The position numbers were made by a program, and so were the translations under genes. The notes under the pieces are model-generated. The model saw nothing but the letters and a program-made list of their open reading frames with translations, was not told where the DNA came from and searched no databases. A stretch of 64,000 nt of DNA from Adiantum capillus-veneris (taxonomy: Eukaryota > Streptophyta > Polypodiopsida > Polypodiales > Pteridaceae): contig CM043969.1 of assembly GCA_014529385.2 (NCBI GenBank), positions 76,120,676 to 76,184,675 of the forward strand, read 5' to 3'. Positions 44,601-52,593 of this stretch are shown piece by piece; positions within the stretch are counted from its first letter, which is position 1; each line of letters starts with the position of its first letter.

Positions 44601-47600
44601 TTGTTGAGATCGATTGGATCGAGTACCTCGACATCGTACTTGATATACTCGTCCAATCCAAAGAGAGAAGCCTCTTTGCGCTCATCATCCGACATGCGTA
44701 ATTGGGTACCTAGCTGCAACACACGATTAGAAAAAGACATAACCGGCATACCATTTTGCTTGAGAGCGCGCCAATCCTCCTTCAATCGTGTGAGGTACTG
44801 AGGTGGCATAAACCGCGCCTTGAGCTTGTCTTGGAAATCAGCCCAACTAAAAGAGGGGCGTGAAATCGTCGGCTACCTCTAGGTGCGCGGCCAGCTGTGC
44901 CTCTTGCCATGCATGGTACCAATTGATGGCATCACCGGCAAGGTACATAGCTGCCGTCAAAACTTCGCTATTTCCTGTTTTCTTAGTTGTCGCAAAATAA
45001 GCATTAATTGATGCAACCAAGAATGAATAACCGTAGCATCCATCTTACCGTCATACTTACTGAAAGTCAACTTCTCTGTGACTGGATGGTTGGAATCCGC
45101 ATCGTGGCTTGCACCACTTGATGAACTTCCACGATCTTTGGGTGGTTCGGTCTTCGAGGCTAGCATGTGGAAAATAAATTCTTGATTTCGAATCTCCCTT
45201 TGAACCTCTCGTTCATCGCGCTTGCGTTTGAAAGCAAGTCGATTTTCTTCTTGTTTTGCGGCTAGTTTTGCATTTCTTTCATCGCGCTCACGCTCATGAG
45301 GAAGGCGCTCACGTTCCTGAGCAAGGCGATTTGCTTCTTGTCTATCCATCATGGCCATCATCTGCTTGACCATTTCCTCCATAGGGTTTGGTGCACTTGG
45401 TGGCGTAGATGGTGAAGGGGGAGGGTTGAAGAAATCATCTCCGAGTGGGGACGAGTCTTCGTCGCCTCTCTCATGCTCATCACCTGTATGCGAAGTATCC
45501 ATTCCGCTTCGGGTGACGACCATGCACTATGATCTTGGGGTCTTAAGCTCGTGAGGAACTTGGGTTCTTGAGGGTCTTGAGGTTCTTGAGGTCCTTGATT
45601 CGTGAGAATCTTGGGTTCTTGAGGATCTTGAGGTTCTTGAGTCTTGAGGGTCTTGGGTTCTTGGGGTTCTTGAGGTTTTCTTTCGCTTGCAAATCGCGTT
45701 GGAGAAGGATCTTCTCTTCACCCGAGTTCTACTCCTTTCTGCGGGCGCACCCCTTGGTGGCCTTGTGCTCACACCAAGGTTGCTTTTTCCCACCTCACGT
45801 CGATTGGCCGGCCGCTAAGTAGGCTGGACAAGCCCTTCTTTCCTGGGATTCCTGTCACTCTTCAACAAAACACGATTAGGAATCGCCACGCCCAAGTAAA
45901 CTTGGGTTCGTGCGACCGCAACAAGCAAAAAAATTCTTGTGGTTCTTTCCTTGAGTAATGCAGAGCACTTCCAAAGCTTTGATACCAATGTAAGGTGCAG
46001 CGGAATGAATGTTGTATTTTCTCAAGATTAGTGATCTTTATTGCTCAAGGTTCCTTTTAGTTCTTAGGGAAAGAGAGAGCTTTCCGTCTTATGAGAGTGC
46101 TATGATCACGAACAAAGTGAGTGGATATTGTGCGTGCAAGTGAATGAGACTGAGAGAAGGAGAGAGAAGAGATACGACACCCGAGAGGTTGTAAAACCCT
46201 CCTCCGAAGGCCCCACTCGTCGGCGAGAGTGGTCTACTTCGATCGCGCAAAGGTGTACAATGCGAATGCAATGGACTGATGCAATGGGACTTCGACGACG
46301 ACGGTTTTGACGACGACTTAGGCTGAAATCTGTTTTCTTCTATTGGCTGAATATTGTGGACTGTTCCGGGGCTGAGATGGACTGTTTTACTGCTGTCTTG
46401 AGGGCTGAAAATGGTGGAGTTGTCGGGGTTTCTGTGGAGATGAAAAACGCTGAATTCACTGCACTTCTGGCTGCGTTTTTAGAGAGTAATCCTTGGCTGA
46501 AAAACGCTGGAACAGCAGGTGGTTTTCATGCTGAAAATGGCATCAACTCTAGCGTTAGTAAATCCTTGCAAGCTGTGGATACTCTGCTGATTTTTGCTGA
46601 TGTAAAACGCTGAACTTGCTGATGATTGCTAGTGTTAGTGAAGGGCTGAAAACGCTTATTGTGATCAGGTAAAAACGCTAGGTTCAGGTGCTTTCTGGCG
46701 ATGGTTGTTGGATAAGGAAACGCTAGGGAACTGGGGGGGGGGGGGGGGGGGGGGGGGGATGGCGATGGCTTGCTGTGAAGAAAACGCCAAGGTCTGCAAG
46801 AGGCTAGGCGATGGTATCTGCTAGGGTGCTAAGAAGTTGCCTGTTGAGCGGGAAGCTCCTGCTGCCTCTTCTGCCAGAAAGTGCTAACTTGGGTTTGCTT
46901 ATATATTAACTTAGCAAAATTGCCCTACCTACTTTTGTTGGAAAGTCACTTAAAAATATTAAGTGAAAATACCAAAAATAGGAAAATAGGCTAAATGCAC
47001 TGGAAAATTCCCCCGAGCGAATCTGATGGATTCTGAAGGGAATACTGATGATCATACTGTGTGCAACCGAAGGATATGCATCTATGCTAAGTGACTGGGC
47101 ATGCACGGTCCAGGAATAGACATACAAAAGTGCCAGATCACTGCTAATCTAAACTGATTGGACTGATTGAACCCTGCTGTGGTGTAGCTTGTCCACGGAC
47201 ACATAGGGTTGGGATGTGTTACGTCACAGGCAGGGTTGGCATGTCCTGGCCACTCAGAGTGTGTTACTCCCATCATTGGAAAACTGCGTCTGCATATTCA
47301 GTCGTATGTGGACACTGAAGAGTTTTACATCATGCCGTTGGAAGGTTGTGACGCCTTGTTGGGGATCCCGTGGATGTTCCGAGTGCATGGAGTCTTGGAT
47401 GCCTACAACAAAAAGATCACTGTACAGCATATGGGCAAAACTCACATCTTGGATGTAAAGCTTAAAGGAGAGTCAGTCCCTATTGTATCTGCTTTTGCTA
47501 TCACTTCTGTAATAAAGAATCATCTTTCTGTGTACTTGATCTTTGCACGTGATGTCTCAGATAGTGATCAATCAAATTTATTTATGTTAGATACAGAAAG

Positions 47601-50600
47601 GTCAACATTTTTGCAAAAGTTTAGTGACTGTTTTTCTGATTCATTACCGTCGCAATTGCCGCCAGAGAGAGCTGAGGACCATCGGATAGATTTGGTGCTA
47701 GGGTATAGGCCACCAAATAGACCTCCCTACAGGGTTAGTGCGGTGCAACAGAAAGAGATTATGGGCCAGGTTGAGGAGTTATTAGAGAAGGGGCTAGTTT
47801 TTCACCCTTTTGCTCCCCAGTGCTCCTAGTACAAAAGAAGGATGGCTCATGGCGCATGTGTATTGATTACTGTGTGTTGAATAGGAATACCATCAAGAAT
47901 AGGTTCCCTATTCCTAGAATTGATGATATTCTCGATCGTTCAGAGGGTGCTGCAATTTTTAGCAGGATAGACCTTAAGAGTGGGTACCATCAGATTCGTA
48001 TAAGGCCAGAGGATGTGCACAAGACTGTGTTTAGAACGACATTTGGTCTTTATGAGTTTCTAGTGATGTCGTTTGGGCTAACAAATGCTCCTGCCACGTT
48101 CAACAGAATGATGGACCGGATTTTCCGCTCGCATCAACAGTTTGTTGGAACGTTCTTCGATGACATGATAGTGTATTCGAAGAATGAAGAGGAGCATAGG
48201 CGTCACTTGACCATTGTGTTCGAAGAGCTGCGCAGTCACAGGTTACTTGTCAATCCTAAGAAAAGTGAATTCTTCCTCGAAGAGATCCACTTTCTTGGCC
48301 ACATAGTCTCAAAGGATGGTGTTAGAATGGATCCCGCAAAGGTCGAAGCTATCAAGACATAGCCAGACTTGAAACTGTGCACGATGTCAGAAGCTTCTTG
48401 GGATTGTGTTCCTACTATAGAAGGTTTATCAGAAATTTTGCAGAGATAGCATCGCCTCTTCACGCTTTGCAAAAGAAAGAGGTCACTTTCAGATGGACCC
48501 AAAAAGAGATTTCAGCTTTTAGTCTCTTAAAGGAAAAGTTGACTTCAGATCCAGTTATTGTTTTGCCAGATCTCAGGAAGTCATTTGTGGTCCAGTGTGA
48601 CGCGTGTGGCAGCAGCATTGGAGCAGTGCTAATGCAAGATGGACGGGTAGTAGCTTATGAAAACCGAATTTTGCAAGGGCCAGAGAGGACTATGCAAGTC
48701 TATGAGAAAGAGCTCTTGGCCGTGATTCATGCGCTTTCTAGCTGGAAGCACTACCTCTTAGGTGCTGTTTTGTTGTCCAAACAGATCATCAGACCTTGCG
48801 ATACTTCTTGACACAGTCAAAGTTTTCCGAAAAGCATATGCGATGGGCAAACATTCTTTCCATGTACCACTTCCAGATTATGCATGTGGAAGGTAAGAAG
48901 AATGTTGTGGCTGATGCGTTATAGGAGGGTTTTACGTCTCTGGTGTCGTATCTCTCTTCTCTCTCTATCTCTCAGTCTCATACACTAGCATGCACAATGT
49001 CCATTCACTTTGTTTGTGATCATAGCATTCTCTCATTAAGAACGGAAGGCTCTACCTTCCATAAGAACAAAAGGAACCTTGAGCACAGTTTGGAGCACTC
49101 ATCTTGAGCAAAGCACAAACATTCATTCCGCTACACTCAACTACACGAGTCTCGACTCAAGAATAGCTGGTATAGATCCTGCTCTAGTCGAGCGAAAAAT
49201 GCCCTCTTCTTCCGCCGCACTAGGCGTCGGAAGTCAATTTGTGACTGTCTGTGTGTGATGTCCCCCAAAAGCACTTCCCTCTGAAGTCTAGCTCTAGTCT
49301 GACGGCATTCCTCCTCATACCAGCTATACGGAGGCATGCTTCAAGAACGATGTCTCTGCTCAGGCTGTGTGTGTGGGTATGCCTTTGCTGCTGCATCATG
49401 TAATGTCTGTGTTAGTATAGTAATAAGCTCCTCTAGAGGTCGCCCTGGCCTTTCAATGGATAGGTGTCTGTAAATCCTGTCTATGTATACAAAATCCGTC
49501 TCCCGCGTGAAGGTGTAGCGAGTAGGGGTTGCTACTCGTGGAATGTGTGTTACACTGAACTGGAAAGAGATGGTTAGCGACACAATAGCATGATCCACTG
49601 CCACCCCCACAGGTCTGGGCCTAACTATGAGATCCTGGATACTAGAGATGAGGCTTGGCTGTGCCATGACATAATCTACTGTGCTTGCTCCATGTCTGTG
49701 TGGACAGCATGTGAAGTCTCCCGTAGCGGGAAACCTCTGTAGGCCTTCCAAGATGGCCAATCCATGTGCAGTCCCCATGTCTATCAAGCGCTGTCCATAC
49801 TCAGTATGTTCCCCATCTTGTGATATCCTGGACAGGCCAGTCTCTGTAACATCTAGCTCTCTCAGCATCTCCTCTAAAGTATCATAAAACACCGTCTTAT
49901 GATGGACAGTCCTAGCATTGAAGTCCCCTATAATGATAATGTCACCATCTCTAGAGAATTCCCATATATCATCATCCAAAATAGAGAAGGGGGACTGTCC
50001 TCTGGTGGTGCATATATTGACGTACTTGGGGGAAAGTAGCAAATGGCAATGTAAAGATATCTGCTAGTCTTTGCTCTCAATCTCACCCACATGTACCTAG
50101 CTTGTTTATCCCTACGAGGTATATGTATCTATGGCTGCAGCTCCTCCTTGAAAAACACTGCCACTCCTCCTGAGCCCTGTCCTCTGTGCTCTAATCGTGT
50201 CTCCTATCTGCAAACTGTCTCCCATCTGTATCCACTAATGTGAGGCATAGACTGTCCAGGGGCCTGATGTGTCTCTGAGTAGAAGATGATGTCTCTCCCG
50301 GTAAAACTGTCCTCAAAAGCACCCACATCAAGACGCATAGATCCATTACAATTCCAGGTAGCAACTTTGAATGTGGTCCCATAGGCCTCACACCATCATG
50401 TGGAGCAGGGCTCCAGTATCATCACTCTTCCATCTCGGTAAAAAGCAATCTTACCTTTTTCCCTTGCCGCTTTAATCTCTAGCATTACTTCCTCCATATA
50501 GGCGACTTGTGAGAGGGTAAGGTCATCCCTGAGGAAGATGCCCGTCTTCTTAAGAGTTAGTCTTGTCTTCAAAAAGTCCTTCGCTTCCATGGAGGGAAAA

Positions 50601-51629
50601 CGAAGGATGAGTGCCCTTTCTTTTGAAGTTTCCCCCTTGCTCCCATTTTTCTTTTTACCCACTCTCCAAGCGCTTGAGTGCATCGGCTCATGAACTCCCA
50701 TCAAAGCCATGAGTCCTTTTAGCTCTTCGTCTACATTATCTTTGTCTTTAAGGCTGCAAATTCTCACATGTAGAGAGCGTACACGTCTTCTTTGCTCCTC
50801 TGCTAATGTCAGGTTGATAATGGTGGGTGTGGATGTTGTTTCCTTGCTTTTCCCTTTCTTGTCAAACTCAATCCATTTCTCAGTCTCATCTGCTTTCTGT
50901 TGAGTCTTTGTAATAACGTCCACCCAAGAAGTCGTCATTTCTTTATGCTGCTCTTCCCCCTCTTTGATGGCTCGCACTTGCTCTTTGATTGTGTTTAGTT
51001 CTTCTATCACCGAGGGTTGCAATTCTCCCTCTTCAAGCGTGTTTCGTGATCGTGCCTAAGCAAGCTCCTTTTTGAGTGACGCAAATTGCAATCTCTTCGT
51101 CTTGGGCCGTCATCCGATCTCCCATTGCTGTGATCTTACTTTCTTGGGCAAAAACGCGATCCTCAAGCATTTTTATTGTCCCTAATAGGTGGCGGTTGAT
51201 CTTGTTAATGGTTTCGGCCATTTCTTCTTTGCACTTTTGAACTGCATCTTCTAAGGGGTTTGCCTTATCATTTTGCTTCCTCATGTTTGATCGGTGCCAA
51301 AAACGAGAAAAAATTGACCTACACGCACAAGTGCTTCCACATTATGCATACATGTTCCACACATGTTCCACACTAAGCATACATGGCGTCATTTCCTGCA
51401 ATTCCTGCAAAATACGACCAAAACAACAAAAAATCCACTTTATGTAATTTCTGCAATTTTCTGCCAATTTTGCAATTTTTGAAAATCTGCAATTTCTGCA
51501 GTTTCCGAACTCTGTAATCTCCTGTAAATTCCCTGAAAATTCTGCAACTGTTTGAAAAACTGCCAAAATCTGAAAATCTGATTTTCTGCAAAATTCTGAA
51601 GACTTGGTGGACTGTTGCTGCTGCTGTAC

Positions 51630-51694
<65 letters not shown>

Positions 51695-52313
51695 GAAATG
51701 TTATATTAACGTCTTCAAAAGGCCAAAATGACCTATGAGACCAAATGGTGAATCTGATATCATGTCTGAGTACGGAAATTACAAAGTTACAAAGAACTAA
51801 CACTAAATAGTAAAAACTAAAACACAAAGGAGAAAGAAATAAATCTGAAGTTGATTCGGGATTGAGACGAGATACAGGGGGGAGGAGGCGGGGGGGGGGG
51901 GGGGGGGGGGGGGGGTGGAGGGGGTGTTGGTGGGTTCAGATGAAATCTCTCACCTGTCGCTGTCGGATCAAATCAACCTCCTCCATGGTCAGTACTCTGA
52001 TTGGGCGTGTTGCATGTCGAGCTAGAGTGATCTGTATCTTCTGTTGCAGCCTTCGTCGGTGGTGGGAGACCCCCCGAGGTCGTGGGCGTCTTGATCTGCC
52101 TAGCTCAGTGGCTCGGTCAAGCAGCGTACCTCTAGTATGGGTGGGCTCTGAGACCTACTGTAATGATTGCTCCTTTGGTTCTCCCTTGGCTGGTCTAAAG
52201 AAATCTGTGATTCATCTCTGAGATTGTCTTTCCCCTGATGTCCTCAGCAAGCTCTCCCTAAGTTTGCGCAGCTCTAGCAGGAACAATCCGAGGCATCTCT
52301 GATCCTTGTATCT

Positions 52314-52368
<55 letters not shown>

Positions 52369-52514
52369 ATTGAAATGTTATATTAACGTCTTCAAAAGGC
52401 CAAAATGACCTATGAGACTAAAAAGTTACAATTGGTGAATCTGATACCATGTCTGAGTACGGAAATTACAAAGTTACAAAGAACTAACACTAAAACACTA
52501 AGGAGAAAGGAAAT

Positions 52515-52545
<31 letters not shown>

Positions 52546-52558
52546 GTGGGTTCAAATG

Positions 52559-52593
<35 letters not shown>

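Larger units (their letters stand above)
38834..47228 (-). mobile_element. Family-C gag/protease-only LTR element C2 with an extra partial LTR
   Basis: 8,395 bp bounded by GGCAG at 38829-38833 and 47229-47233, with TG..CA termini. Element order (minus): 5' LTR 47228-45989; primer site TGGTATCAAAGC 45987-45976; leader; gag 45523-44850; three tandem gag/knuckle units 44858-42640; protease end and Asp/His-rich tail to about 41207; polypurine tract; 3' LTR 41206-39767; then a second primer site (39765-39754) fused to a partial LTR (39753-38834). No RT or integrase, so non-autonomous. Confidence 0.9.
35200..48924 (+). mobile_element. Family-B Ty3/gypsy element B5 (3' part missing), containing C2
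   Basis: 5' LTR 35200-36744, primer site 36745-36761, gag 36906-38700. The protease is interrupted by C2 (38834-47228, duplication GGCAG) and resumes at 47229. RT and RNase H run to about 48924. There the sequence switches to family-C LTR, so integrase, chromodomain and 3' LTR have been deleted together with most of the C1 3' part. It lies inside C1. Confidence 0.88.
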
